Source: Lachnospiraceae bacterium (GTDB lineage: Bacteria > Bacillota > Clostridia > Lachnospirales > Lachnospiraceae). From it: a stretch of 64,000 nt of DNA. The notes under the pieces are model-generated. The model saw nothing but the letters and a program-made list of their open reading frames with translations, had not been told where the DNA came from and searched no databases. Made by a program: the position numbers and the translations under genes. Positions 1-8,686 of this stretch are shown here, piece after piece. Location: contig JAAVAE010000015.1 of assembly GCA_014804245.1 (NCBI GenBank), positions 38,843-102,842 of the forward strand, given 5' to 3'. Within the stretch, counting starts at the first letter, position 1. Every line of letters begins with the position of its first letter.

Positions 1-1125
1 CATAGCAAAAATATTGCGGTCTACGCTTGCCGGAGGCTCTATTTTATTGGCAATTCCATCTAATCCTGCGCGCAGACAGACTGCCAGAGCCAGATAAGGA
101 TTTGCTGATGGATCGGGGCATCGCAGTTCGATTCTCGTGCCCTCTCCTCTTGATGCGGGAATACGGATCAACGGACTTCTGTTGGTGGCGCTCCATGCGA
201 TATAAACCGGAGCTTCATATCCCGGTACCAGCCTCTTGTAAGAGTTCACAAGCGGATTGGTGATTGCGGTCATTCCTTTCATATGCTTTATGATACCGCC
301 GATAAAGTAGTAGGCTTCCTGACTTAACCCAAGCTGATCGGAAGAGTCATTGAAAATGTTTTTTCCATCCTTTGATAAAGACATATTGATATGCATTCCA
401 GAGCCATTTACACCAAACTTCGGCTTCGGCATAAAGGTTGCATGCAGTCCATGCCTTTTGGCAATCGTCTTGACTGCCAGCTTGAAAGTCATGATATTAT
501 CGGCTGTCGCCAGCGCTTCATCATACTGGAAATCAATCTCGTGCTGTGCAGGCGCCACTTCATGATGAGATGCCTCAACCACAAATCCCATATCCTCCAG
601 ATTTAAGACCATATCCCGTCTTGCGTTTTCGCCCAGATCCAATGGTCCTAAATCAAAATATCCTGCTTTCTCATGAGTCAGCGTCGTAGGCATACCGTTT
701 TCATCTGTATGGAACAGGAAAAATTCACACTCCGGTCCTACTTCAAAGGTATATCCCATATCCGCCGCTTCCTTGATGGCGCGCTTTAAAATGTACCTGG
801 GATCTCCCTCAAAAGGCTCTCCATTCGGACGATACACGTCACAGATCAGCCTCGCCACCTTGCCCTGCTGGGGTCTCCATGGGAAAATCTCCAATGTGCT
901 TAAATCAGGATACAGGTACATATCCGACTCTTCAATCCGTACAAATCCCTCTATGGAGGAACCGTCAAACATACATTTATTATCCAGCGCCTTCTCAAGC
1001 TGGCTGGCGGTAATCGCTACATTCTTAAGACTGCCGAACATATCTGTGAACTGCAGTCTGATAAATTCCACATCTTCATCACCTACCAGTTCCATGATAT
1101 CTTCTTTTGAATAATGTTTCCTCAT
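1..1125 (-). CDS. glnA: Glutamine synthetase type I (3' end outside window)
   Basis: Catalyses ATP-dependent formation of glutamine from glutamate and ammonia in the cytoplasm. Read on the minus strand, the first 375 residues are present and the C-terminus runs off the left edge; the type I family is usually about 440 residues. Visible marks are the N-terminal beta-grasp segment with [10 protein letters not shown] (about 26-35), the DGSSIEGF segment (54-61), and the metal-binding GPECEFF stretch (130-136) carrying the catalytic-domain glutamates. The ATG at 1125 follows AAGGAAAGGGA at a suitable distance. A clear promoter and a structured leader precede it, so the gene is probably transcribed on its own. 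The start of the protein is unambiguous. Confidence 0.97.
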   Translation of the reverse strand, partial: MRKHYSKEDIMELVGDEDVEFIRLQFTDMFGSLKNVAITASQLEKALDNKCMFDGSSIEGFVRIEESDMYLYPDLSTLEIFPWRPQQGKVARLICDVYRPNGEPFEGDPRYILKRAIKEAADMGYTFEVGPECEFFLFHTDENGMPTTLTHEKAGYFDLGPLDLGENARRDMVLNLEDMGFVVEASHHEVAPAQHEIDFQYDEALATADNIMTFKLAVKTIAKRHGLHATFMPKPKFGVNGSGMHINMSLSKDGKNIFNDSSDQLGLSQEAYYFIGGIIKHMKGMTAITNPLVNSYKRLVPGYEAPVYIAWSATNRSPLIRIPASRGEGTRIELRCPDPSANPYLALAVCLRAGLDGIANKIEPPASVDRNIFAM

Positions 1126-1157
1126 AATCAATCTATCCCTTTCCTTAAACTAAGCCA

Positions 1158-1212
1158 AAAGGCGTTCCTATACCAGCTATCGGCATATGCCTGCTGCGAT
1201 AAGAACGCCTTT
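1158..1212 (-). promoter_or_regulatory. Structured 5' leader hairpin of glnA
   Basis: The glnA leader contains a 10-bp perfect stem (AAAGGCGTTC against GAACGCCTTT) enclosing about 35 nt. Inside are further pairable parts: TATCG/CGATA and the self-complementary GGCATATGCC. On the transcript the distal strand is followed only by four U, so it is at best a weak terminator. It lies between the promoter and the ribosome binding site, where a leader could control expression. I do not recognise it as a named riboswitch. Confidence 0.55.
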
Positions 1213-1222
1213 GTTCCGTCTT

Positions 1223-1252
1223 ATAATAACAATCCTGTTACATCTTTGTCAA
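1223..1252 (-). promoter_or_regulatory. glnA promoter
   Basis: On the minus strand TTGACA (1247-1252) is followed after 17-18 bp by TTATTA/TATTAT (1223-1229). This is a good sigma-A type promoter. It would start a leader of about 90 nt before the glnA ATG at 1125. Confidence 0.75.
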
Positions 1253-1263
1253 TAGTAAATGTT

Positions 1264-1734
1264 TCAGGTCGGCGATGGTGATGCGGAAGGGGACGGGACT
1301 GCCGCCTTTTCCAGTGAAGTCTTGATGGCATTTAGTAAGACCATGGATGTATATTTGTTGTCATCCGAATAGGTAATGCTGTCCAATGACTGTTTTTTGA
1401 TGATCTGGCTTGCAAGGTCGTCGAAAGACGGCTCCAGCAGCGGGAACATCGTTGTCACAGCTTCATCCAGATTTACGATACGGATATCGTTGATGTTGGT
1501 CTCATCTACCGTAACCTCTACATCCACCGCATTATCGTTTAGGATCAGGGATGTGGTATAGATGCCGGGTACGTAAGAAGCGGAAGGCGTCTCCACGGCG
1601 GAGTTTTCCTTTTTATCTTTTGGTACGAACATGATAATGAGGAGAATGATAAATAATATTCCCAGCAATGCAAAGATGCCGGTATATATTAATTCTTTCA
1701 GATGAAGTACAACAATTTTGGTCTTGGAGCTCAT
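1264..1734 (-). CDS. Membrane-anchored protein with a degenerate FMN-bind-like domain
   Basis: A 156-residue protein of unknown function. A short cytoplasmic N-terminus is followed by one hydrophobic helix (about 16-37), then an outside domain and a tail of PSPSASPSPT type, typical of surface proteins in this group. The outside part (about 57-143) runs GIYTTSLILN, VEVTVDETNINDIRIV, LASQIIKKQSLD, YTSMVLLNAI. In order and spacing this resembles the FMN-bind domain family, but the SGAT(Y/F)TS flavin-attachment motif is replaced by YSDDNKYTS. Covalent flavin attachment is therefore unlikely. The start is the ATG at 1734 behind a weak GGGGAT site. It stands between element A and the glnA promoter. 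Confidence 0.7.
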   Translation of the reverse strand: MSSKTKIVVLHLKELIYTGIFALLGILFIILLIIMFVPKDKKENSAVETPSASYVPGIYTTSLILNDNAVDVEVTVDETNINDIRIVNLDEAVTTMFPLLEPSFDDLASQIIKKQSLDSITYSDDNKYTSMVLLNAIKTSLEKAAVPSPSASPSPT

Positions 1735-1834
1735 AGGCTATCCCCGTTACATTCTTTTTACTATAGTATTATTTATGATGGGGATTTATGCATGGGAGGG
1801 GAGTTTTTTATCTGGAGGATATTTGTAAAAGGAC

Positions 1835-2112
1835 GAAGAGGCTGGGGGAAGTGAGGACGGGGGAGGGGCGGCATCCATCTGTACGGCTCCTATGTGCAGG
1901 AATAAGAAATTCTAGGAATTCCTCATGAAGGAAATTGGTACCGGACGCAAACGGCGCATTGGTCATCCATGACCAAGTTGCGCCTGAATCGGACCTCCTG
2001 TCCGATTCTTGCTGGTAATCAGAGGAATTCTGAGAATTTCTAATTCCTTTCCATAAGGAGCCGTACAGATATATGCCGCCCCTCCCCCGCCCTCACTTCC
2101 CCCAGCCTCTTC
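1835..2112 (-). ncRNA. Giant-hairpin element A (candidate structured RNA)
   Basis: A 278-nt element whose ends are inverted repeats: GAAGAGGCTGGGGG at the left against its complement ending at 2112. The pairing continues inward, with a few mismatches, to the GGCTCC/GGAGCC block. Read on the minus strand it has, in order, CTCCTTATGGAAAG, a stem with a 2-nt internal bulge, ACCAGCAA, a hairpin GAATCGGAC-AGGAG-GTCCGATTC, a hairpin GGCGCA-ac-TTGGTC-ATGGAT-GACCAA-TGCGCC, then CGTTTGCGTCCGG and GCACATAGGAGCC. The same order is found in elements B, D and E, with compensatory changes in the stems. It has no convincing coding capacity. It fills the gap between the 1264-1734 gene and element B. Confidence 0.7.
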
Positions 2113-2230
2113 TGACATTCTAAATCTCTATGAGATAAAAAATCTGTGATTTAACTCATTCGTTACCAAGAAAAACATTCGTATATTTTATAGTTAAAGC
2201 TTTTCTCTTTAGTAAACATTGTGCGCCTGC

Positions 2231-2515
2231 GGCAGCGTCGGGGTAGATATCCTTCTGCATCAGGCTGGACAAAAATCTATGGCGGTTCCTTATGGAAAGC
2301 GATTAGAAGGACTTAACAGCCCTCCAAATACCAGCAATCGGCGGACAGGACGTCCGCCGAAGGCGTAACTTGACCCATGGATGGGTCAATACGCCGTTTG
2401 CGTCCGGCGCCGATTTCTAACCAAGGGCTGTTTAGTCCTTCTTATCGCTGTACATAGGAACCAACATAGACTTTTGTCCAGCCTGATGCAGAAGGATATC
2501 TACCCCGACGCTGCC
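2231..2515 (+). ncRNA. Giant-hairpin element B (candidate structured RNA)
   Basis: A 285-nt element with 44-bp perfect terminal inverted repeats (2231-2274 against 2472-2515). The pairing then continues past one A.C mismatch and the conserved CTTATGGAAAG / TGTACATAGG internal loop to ACAGCCC/GGGCTGT. Enclosed are the hairpin CGGCGGAC-AGGAC-GTCCGCCG and the hairpin GGCGTA-ac-TTGACCC-ATGGAT-GGGTCAA-TACGCC, followed by CGTTTGCGTCCGG. It ends 7 nt beyond the nadE stop codon. Elements A and B face away from each other across 118 nt (2113-2230). That AT-rich spacer holds only weak promoter-like boxes. Confidence 0.72.
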
Positions 2516-2522
2516 CCACCTC

Positions 2523-4439
2523 CTAAGCCAAAAGCCCCTCAATCTGTTCCATCCAGATACGGACACATGCATCGGAGGGCATTCGTAAATCTCCTCGAGG
2601 CGAAAGAGCAACGCTTCCTACTTTAGGTCCGTCCGGGAGGCAGGAGCGTTTGAATTGCTGGGTGAAAAATCTGGTGTAGAAGATTTTCATCCACTTGAGG
2701 ATTTCTTCCGCTTCGTACTGTCCGGCGAAGGACGCTCTGGCAATGCGGTAGATTTTTGAAGGTTCAAAGCCGCATCTGAGCATATAGTATAGGAAGAAAT
2801 CATGGAGTTCATAAGGTCCTACCAGGTCTTCCGTCTTCTGGGAGATGGAACCGTCAACGGGGGGAAGCAACTCGGGGCTTACCGGCGTATCCAGTACATC
2901 CAGGAGAACCTGCATAAGTTCTTCATTTTTGCAGGTATCTGCATAGTATTGTACCAAGTGGCGCACCAAGGTTTTGGGGACACCTGCATTCACACCGTAC
3001 ATGGACATGTGGTCGCCGTTGTAGGTTGCCCATCCTAAGGCAAGTTCCGACATATCTCCGGTGCCGATGACCATGCCGTTTTCTTGGTTGGCAATGTCCA
3101 TAAGGACCTGGGTTCGCTCTCTCGCCTGACCGTTTTCATAAGTCACATCATGGTGCTCTGGCTTCTGTCCGATATCTTTAAAATGAACCGTGACGGCTTC
3201 CCTTAAATCCACCTCTTTCAGTGTTGCTCCAAGGACTTCTGTCAGCTTGCATGCATTGTCGTAGGTTCTGTCGGTAGTTCCGAAACAGGGCATGGTGACT
3301 GCAATGATATTTTTCCGTTCTATTTTCAGCATATCAAAGGTCCTAACTGTGACAAGAAGGGCTAGGGTGGAGTCCAGTCCGCCTGACACGCCGATTACTG
3401 CCTTACGGCATCCGGTATGCTCGTATCGCTTTTTCAATCCCATAGACTGGATGGAGAGAATTTCTTCGCAGCGCCTTTGCCGCTCGCTTACATCAGAAGG
3501 TACAAAGGGCATACTCGGGAAGGTTCTTGTAAGTTCGGTTTCCTCCTCCCTAATAGCAAATGGAAGAACCAGATACCCCCGGCGGGCATCGCATGCAAAT
3601 GTGTTCATTCTTCTGCGCTCCATCCGCAGCCTGCTTATATCGATATCTCCATACAGAATCTGACTTTCAAAACGCTTACTCTGGGCAATCACCGTTCCGT
3701 TTTCCGCTATGATATCATGACCGCCGAAAACCAGGTCCTGGGTGGACTCTCCTTCCCCAGCGCTGCAATAGACATATCCCGCAATCAGCTTTGCGCTGGA
3801 GGATTTGACCAGCATTTCCCGATAGGCATCCTTGCCGATGGTTTCATCGGACGCAGACAGATTGACCAATAAAGTGGCTCCTGCCAGTGCGTGGGAAATT
3901 CCCGGTGCGTCCGGCATCCAAATATCTTCACAAATCTCACAGCCTACTACCAGTCCGTCCATTCCGTCCGCTTCCAAAAGAATATTGGTGCCAAAAGGAA
4001 CCGTCTCTCCCTGAAAAAGTACGGTTACCGCCTCTTTGTTCCCCGGCATAAAATGCCTCGTCTCATAAAACTCCCCGTAGGCAGGGATAAATGCCTTGGG
4101 AATAAAACAGAGCACTTCCCCGTCGTGGATTGCAGCTGCAACATTATAAAGCTTTCCTTCCCTCTCCATAGGAAGTCCTACAAACACAAGCGCATCTATA
4201 TCTTTGGTGCACTCTGTCACCTTAACAAGTGCCTCTTTGCAAGCTGTAAGGAGCCTCTCCTGCAAAAACAGATCGCCGCAGGTATAACCACTTATACAAA
4301 GTTCCGGGAAAACGATTATTTTCGCACCTTTCCCGGAAGCTTCTTTGATTCCTGCACAAATCTGTTCTCCATTATAAACGGTATCCGCCACCTTGATCTT
4401 CGGCGTAACAGCCGCCGTCTTCACAAATCCATGCTTCAT
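2523..4439 (-). CDS. nadE: Glutamine-dependent NAD+ synthetase
   Basis: Makes NAD+ from deamido-NAD using ammonia released from glutamine. The protein has 638 residues, the usual size of the two-domain form. The N-terminal nitrilase-type glutaminase domain shows all three catalytic positions: Glu in FPELCISGYT (about 46), Lys in IPKAFIPAYGEF, and Cys in VGCEICEDIW. The C-terminal synthetase domain starts with the PP-loop GVSGGLDST and contains GTGDMSELALGW. The ATG at 4439 has GTGAGGAAT just upstream; an in-frame GTG at 4469 would add ten residues and lacks a good site. It is the last gene of the hisC-popT-methyltransferase-hslO-nadE run and is followed at once by element B. Confidence 0.95.
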   Translation of the reverse strand: MKHGFVKTAAVTPKIKVADTVYNGEQICAGIKEASGKGAKIIVFPELCISGYTCGDLFLQERLLTACKEALVKVTECTKDIDALVFVGLPMEREGKLYNVAAAIHDGEVLCFIPKAFIPAYGEFYETRHFMPGNKEAVTVLFQGETVPFGTNILLEADGMDGLVVGCEICEDIWMPDAPGISHALAGATLLVNLSASDETIGKDAYREMLVKSSSAKLIAGYVYCSAGEGESTQDLVFGGHDIIAENGTVIAQSKRFESQILYGDIDISRLRMERRRMNTFACDARRGYLVLPFAIREEETELTRTFPSMPFVPSDVSERQRRCEEILSIQSMGLKKRYEHTGCRKAVIGVSGGLDSTLALLVTVRTFDMLKIERKNIIAVTMPCFGTTDRTYDNACKLTEVLGATLKEVDLREAVTVHFKDIGQKPEHHDVTYENGQARERTQVLMDIANQENGMVIGTGDMSELALGWATYNGDHMSMYGVNAGVPKTLVRHLVQYYADTCKNEELMQVLLDVLDTPVSPELLPPVDGSISQKTEDLVGPYELHDFFLYYMLRCGFEPSKIYRIARASFAGQYEAEEILKWMKIFYTRFFTQQFKRSCLPDGPKVGSVALSPRGDLRMPSDACVRIWMEQIEGLLA

Positions 4440-4485
4440 ATACAATTCCTCACTATCGGACACGCCCACACTTCGCGCGATCCTG

Positions 4486-5364
4486 TCATCTGCTCTTTTT
4501 TAACAGTTCCTTAAGTTCTTCCACTGAAAAAGTGTAGGAAGTATTGCAGAAATGGCAATTGACCTCAATGCTCTTGTTGTCTGAAATCATGTCCTGAATA
4601 TCTTTTTTGCCGATGCTGATAATCGCCTTTTCCACTCTCTTTTTGTCACAGTTACAGTAAAACTGTGCGGGCATGGTGTCCGTGATTTCCAGATCCAGTC
4701 CCTTTAAAAGCAGTCCCAGCATCTCCTCCGGCGTTTTTCCTTCGTCAAGCACCTGGGTCACAGAGGTGAATTCCGCCAGATTCCTCTCCAGCGAGGCAAT
4801 CACCTGATCATCTGTAAAGGGCATCAGCTGTATGATAAAACCGCCTGCCTGCTTCACGGTATTGTCCTTTTCCATCAAAACGCCTAATCCCACACTGGAA
4901 GGCACCTGCTCCGAAGTGGCAAAATAATACGTAAGATCTTCTGCAATTTCACCTGTCTGTAGTACAGTCTGCCCCACATAAGGCTCTTTTAATCCCATAT
5001 CCTTGATCACGCGCAAAAGTCCCTGTCCTACGGCTCCGCCCACGTCCAGCTTTCCAAGCCCGTTGGGGGGAAGCATTACCTGGGGTTCATTGGCATAGCC
5101 TTTTACATTTCCCTTGCTGTCAGCCGTCACCGTCATTCCTTTTAAAGGTCCATCTCCGCTGACCTGCAAAGTCAATAAATCCTTATCCTCTTTCAGCATC
5201 GCGCCCATCATCACACCGCCGGTCATAAGACGTCCAAGGGCGGCGCTCACCACGGGACTTGTATCATGCGCTTTTCTTGCTGTCTCCACCAGATCTCTGG
5301 TGGTTGCCGCGAATGCTCTGATCTGGGCATTTGCAGCCGTAGCCCTGACAATATAATCTGACAT
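4486..5364 (-). CDS. hslO: Hsp33 redox-regulated chaperone
   Basis: A cytoplasmic holdase chaperone that is switched on when its zinc-bound cysteines are oxidised. The four switch cysteines are present as CNC (about 237-239) and CHFC (about 270-273), a CxC-x30-CxxC arrangement typical of the family. The length of 292 residues also matches. AAAGGAATT precedes two adjacent ATG codons (5367 and 5364). The second gives the better spacing and the usual MSDYIVRA N-terminus. An ATG further upstream at 5397 is less likely. It lies 46 nt upstream of nadE and 35 nt downstream of the methyltransferase. Confidence 0.95.
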   Translation of the reverse strand: MSDYIVRATAANAQIRAFAATTRDLVETARKAHDTSPVVSAALGRLMTGGVMMGAMLKEDKDLLTLQVSGDGPLKGMTVTADSKGNVKGYANEPQVMLPPNGLGKLDVGGAVGQGLLRVIKDMGLKEPYVGQTVLQTGEIAEDLTYYFATSEQVPSSVGLGVLMEKDNTVKQAGGFIIQLMPFTDDQVIASLERNLAEFTSVTQVLDEGKTPEEMLGLLLKGLDLEITDTMPAQFYCNCDKKRVEKAIISIGKKDIQDMISDNKSIEVNCHFCNTSYTFSVEELKELLKKSR

Positions 5365-5399
5365 CATAATTCCTTTGTAACTGTTCAGTACCTTCACAG

Positions 5400-6227
5400 T
5401 TACATCCCTTTCTGCTGTTTCTTACTTTCCCTTGCCACCACATAAATCCGCTCGCTGTCCGCCTCCGGACATTCGTGGGTATCTGCATCCAACACAAGCA
5501 CCACTTCCATCCCTGCCTTTTCCACAAAAGCAGTCATCTCGGAAAGGGTATACCCTCTCTGCAAATGTGTTTCCGCAAAACGCCGGAACAGCCCTGTCTC
5601 TTCCTTTGCAAAAATGGTCAGATCATATTCATTGATCCTTTCTTCTTCATGGTAAAAATTTTCCCATATGAAACTGCATTCTTCCCTGTTTTCTGCAATG
5701 GTCGTGTCTCCAATGACTTTTTCATATTTATAGACGGTATTAAAATCAAAAATAAAAATGCCCCCGGGATACAGATAATTGTGAACCAGTGCAAATGTAT
5801 CCTCCACCTCCTCATCTTCCAAAAGGTAGTTAATGGAGTCACAGACACATACCACTGTCCCAACGGTACTGTATAGATCCAGTTCCCGCATATCCTGACA
5901 GAGATACAAAATTTCACTGCCCGTCTTTTCCCTTTTTGCAAGGGCAATGCCCAGCATATCCTCAGAGTTGTCCACGCCAATCATATCATAGCCCTTCTGA
6001 TACAAAAGCTCTGTCAACGTTCCGGTCCCGCACCCTAAGTCCAGCACCAAATTTCTTTCGCTCTTTAAGATTTCTTCCTCACCATCACCATTGTCCCTTC
6101 GAAATACACAGGGCTTGGAAATTCCATGCTTCTCTATCAACGCGGCAAGGAAATCCGCCCACGCTTCATAGGGCGTATCATCCATGAAAATATCATACAC
6201 ACTTGCAAAATCTGTATACGCTTCCAA
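5400..6227 (-). CDS. Class I SAM-dependent methyltransferase
   Basis: A 275-residue protein with the class I methyltransferase fold. The S-adenosylmethionine-binding motif I reads LDLGCGTGT (about 62-70), followed by the acidic strand end IGVDNSEDML and a later CDSINYLL segment. The substrate cannot be told from sequence. The start is probably TTG at 6227: the site GGGAG lies about 7 nt upstream, inside the end of popT, and only one base separates the popT stop from this start. The tight packing suggests translational coupling with popT. Confidence 0.88.
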   Translation of the reverse strand: MEAYTDFASVYDIFMDDTPYEAWADFLAALIEKHGISKPCVFRRDNGDGEEEILKSERNLVLDLGCGTGTLTELLYQKGYDMIGVDNSEDMLGIALAKREKTGSEILYLCQDMRELDLYSTVGTVVCVCDSINYLLEDEEVEDTFALVHNYLYPGGIFIFDFNTVYKYEKVIGDTTIAENREECSFIWENFYHEEERINEYDLTIFAKEETGLFRRFAETHLQRGYTLSEMTAFVEKAGMEVVLVLDADTHECPEADSERIYVVARESKKQQKGM

Positions 6228-6228
6228 A

Positions 6229-7074
6229 TCATTCTCCCAGCTTCATCGCTACCACAAATCCAACTGCAAATGTCACCACACTTACCAGCACACTTGCCAC
6301 CGTCACAGTTCCCACTTCTCCCAATAAAAAGATGGCAAACGGAGATGCCACAATCAGACCGATGATTGCCCAATATGCCTGAATAGGAAATTTTTCAAAA
6401 ATAATCTCAATGATCTTTGCAATGGCAAAAACTCCCACCACAATCCCCAATCCCATGGGAACCAGAACACCGCATCCCTGCAGGATGCCATTTATGTCAA
6501 AAGAAACCAAAGCGGTTACAAAGTTCTTGATGGAAGCTACAATAGGATTGTAATATCCCATAAGCAGCAACATCATGGATCCGCTGACGCCGGGGATAAC
6601 CATAGTTGCGGAGGCAATGATACCAACTACAAATAACTTGATGACTGACCAGAGGCTAAAGGACAGATCCGCCGAAACGCCTTCCTTTTCTCCCATGGCT
6701 GCCATACCGACTACTATGGCAAAGAAAATCAAAAAGGGAAGCACATAACTTACTTTGATTCCTTTTCCCTTTACCTTCTTAATAACCGCCGGAAGTCCAC
6801 CCACGATCAGACCCACGAACAGACAATTCGTCTGCAGCGGAAAATGGACAAACGCGGGCTCTATGATAAAAGATAATCCCACCAGTGCAATTCCCATTCC
6901 AATAGCAACCGGAATCAGGAACTTCATGCTCTCCTTAAATTCCTTGAACAAATGTGTTACGCAATGAATCAGTTTGTCATAGATTCCCATGGAAACCGCC
7001 ATAGTTCCTCCGCTGACACCGGGAATAATATTTGCAATCCCCATCACCATACCTTTTAAAATCGTCTTAATCAT
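6229..7074 (-). CDS. popT: DUF368 polyprenyl-phosphate translocase, PopT-like
   Basis: A polytopic membrane protein of 281 residues in the DUF368 family. Members have been shown in other bacteria to return undecaprenyl phosphate, the carrier lipid of wall synthesis, across the membrane. The family signature occurs twice as an internal repeat: NIIPGVSGGT near the N-terminus (15-24) and MVIPGVSGSM in the second half, each at the start of a re-entrant or membrane segment. About eight to nine hydrophobic segments follow. The ATG at 7074 overlaps the end of hisC by 8 nt behind GGAGAG. The function is inferred from the family, not shown here. Confidence 0.88.
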   Translation of the reverse strand: MIKTILKGMVMGIANIIPGVSGGTMAVSMGIYDKLIHCVTHLFKEFKESMKFLIPVAIGMGIALVGLSFIIEPAFVHFPLQTNCLFVGLIVGGLPAVIKKVKGKGIKVSYVLPFLIFFAIVVGMAAMGEKEGVSADLSFSLWSVIKLFVVGIIASATMVIPGVSGSMMLLLMGYYNPIVASIKNFVTALVSFDINGILQGCGVLVPMGLGIVVGVFAIAKIIEIIFEKFPIQAYWAIIGLIVASPFAIFLLGEVGTVTVASVLVSVVTFAVGFVVAMKLGE

Positions 7075-8137
7075 TTTTTCTCTCCTTTAGGTAATCTTCT
7101 AAAAATGCAACCAGTTTTTCCATCTGCTCATCTGTTCCAATGGTGATACGCAGATAATTGTCTATTCTGGGTTTATTCCAATATCGTACATAAATATTGT
7201 TTTCTTTCAGTGCAAGAAAAATCTCCTTCGCCGGAGCGCTCTTATGGGTAACGAACAGGAAATTACTCTGGGAATCCGAAAAAGCAAATCCAAGCCTTCC
7301 CAGCTGTTCCTTCGTCCATTCCCTTGTCTTTATGATTTTTCCCACAATCTCTTTAAAATAAGCGTCGTCTAAAACAGCCGCCGTCCCCATTTCAATAGCA
7401 GGCATATTCATAGTATAAGAATTAAAGGAAAATTTCACGTCCTTTAAATACCCAATCATCTTTTCGTTTGCAATGGCAAAGCCAATCCGCATTCCAGCCA
7501 TTGCCCGGGATTTTGAAAAAGTCTGCACCACCATCAGATTGTCATATTTGTCAACAAGGGGTATCATACTCCTGCCGCCAAAATCCACATATGCTTCGTC
7601 AACAATCACCACGGAATCAGGATTGGCGGAAGCAATTTCCTCAAACATGCTGATATCCTCCAGCACGCCTGTAGGCGCATTGGGATTTGGTATGATGATT
7701 CCTCCGTTGGGCGCCAGATAGTCTTCTTTTTTTATACAAAAATTTTCATCCAGCGGGCATCTTTTATAGGGTATTCGAAGCAGTTCTGCCCACACATCAT
7801 AAAAGGAGTACGTAATATCGGGAAACAAGATCGGCTGCTCCCCATTAAAAAAAGTCATAAATGCCATTGCAAGCACGTCATCCGACCCCACTCCCACAAA
7901 AACCTGGGCGGGTGATACATGATAGTATTCTGCCAGCGCATTCACCAGTTTCTCCGCATTCATATCCGGGTAGAGGCGAAGTTTGTCACAATCTAAATTT
8001 TCTGCAATCCGCCTAACAGCCGGTGCAGGCGGATAGGGGCATTCATTGGTGTTTAGTTTGATTACGTCTTCTGCCTTGGGCTGCTCCCCTGCAACATAGG
8101 GTTCTACCCTCCTCACGTTTTTTTCCCAGTTCATCAT
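7067..8137 (-). CDS. hisC: Histidinol-phosphate aminotransferase
   Basis: A PLP-dependent class I/II aminotransferase of 356 residues, the step from imidazole acetol phosphate to histidinol phosphate. Key positions are visible: KLNTNECPYPP near the N-terminus, IIPNPNAPTG, the PLP-pairing Asp in VIVDEAYVDF (about 180), and the Schiff-base Lys in TFSKSRAMAG (about 209). Two ATGs (8137 and 8134) follow AGAGGATAA. Histidine-pathway neighbours are missing, so a role as a broader aromatic aminotransferase is possible. It is the first gene of the five-gene operon that ends with nadE. Confidence 0.9.
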   Translation of the reverse strand: MMNWEKNVRRVEPYVAGEQPKAEDVIKLNTNECPYPPAPAVRRIAENLDCDKLRLYPDMNAEKLVNALAEYYHVSPAQVFVGVGSDDVLAMAFMTFFNGEQPILFPDITYSFYDVWAELLRIPYKRCPLDENFCIKKEDYLAPNGGIIIPNPNAPTGVLEDISMFEEIASANPDSVVIVDEAYVDFGGRSMIPLVDKYDNLMVVQTFSKSRAMAGMRIGFAIANEKMIGYLKDVKFSFNSYTMNMPAIEMGTAAVLDDAYFKEIVGKIIKTREWTKEQLGRLGFAFSDSQSNFLFVTHKSAPAKEIFLALKENNIYVRYWNKPRIDNYLRITIGTDEQMEKLVAFLEDYLKERKND

Positions 8138-8153
8138 TTATCCTCTTTTACCT

Positions 8154-8182
8154 ATTATAAGTTATAAGATTAGCGTTCTTAA
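8154..8182 (-). promoter_or_regulatory. Possible promoter of the hisC operon
   Basis: On the minus strand a perfect TATAAT (8154-8159) lies about 20 nt before the hisC start. The -35 candidate TTAAGA (8177-8182) at 17-bp spacing is weak. If used, the operon has a very short leader that does not contain element C, which ends upstream at 8264. Confidence 0.4.
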
Positions 8183-8263
8183 ATCTCTGCTCCCTATGGT
8201 AACATTATCCAGACTTGCCTGCAAGTATTATTCGTCTAAAATGTCATAGGTTATCAAGGCGCG

Positions 8264-8571
8264 GCTCCGGGGATAGGGGACAGCGGCGGCTGGGATGAAA
8301 TGGCTGAGGGGCGGTGTGCTTCCGGTTGCAGGGCTAGTCTTCAAATCGGATTTCACTAACGGAATGGATGTAGGTATTGCAAGTCGGACGGGGCGGAGCC
8401 GGGCGGCATCCTGCCTTGTGGCTCCTAAAATCGCCATCCATGGCGATTTTACCCTGACAGTCCACCATTCCGTAAGTGAAATTACCGATTTTCCGCCATA
8501 GCCCTGCAACCGGAAGCACACCGCCCCTCAGCCATTTCATCCCAGCCGCCGCTGTCCCCTATCCCCGGAGC
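8264..8571 (-). ncRNA. Giant-hairpin element C, variant class (candidate structured RNA)
   Basis: A 308-nt element with a 73-bp perfect inverted repeat (8264-8336 against 8499-8571). On the minus strand the inner part has a stem with the same kind of 2-nt bulge as the other copies (ACTTA against TTAGT). It is followed by a hairpin AAAATCGCC-ATGGAT-GGCGATTTT and then a stem GGAGCC/GGCTCC around GGC-AGGAT-GCC. The ATGGAT loop is the same as in A, B, D and E, but its stem has a wholly different, still paired sequence, and the order of the two inner hairpins is swapped. It lies between hisC and element D. Confidence 0.65.
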
Positions 8572-8686
8572 AGATTATCCCTCACTTATTCTATCTATTT
8601 CGATGCTATACCTCATACCCGAAGCCGAGCATCTCCCACTCATTCCATCTAAATCGCAGCTGTGCTCTCTACCTAACGCAAAGTCT

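Noticed and set aside
2381-2626. Open frames inside the giant-hairpin elements (also 8295-8501, 8228-8521 and 52296-52556) as small proteins
   Set aside because: They run through inverted repeats, have no ribosome binding site, and their predicted products in different copies resemble each other only because the nucleotide core is conserved. Stem covariation explains the sequence better.
3891-4514. Long plus-strand open frame opposite nadE
   Set aside because: It is antisense to a gene with clear family motifs and has no start signals. It is a shadow frame.
8264-8571. Giant-hairpin elements as ordinary rho-independent terminators
   Set aside because: Stems are 44-79 bp with structured interiors, and no T tract follows the arms. 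A terminator needs only a short stem and a T run.
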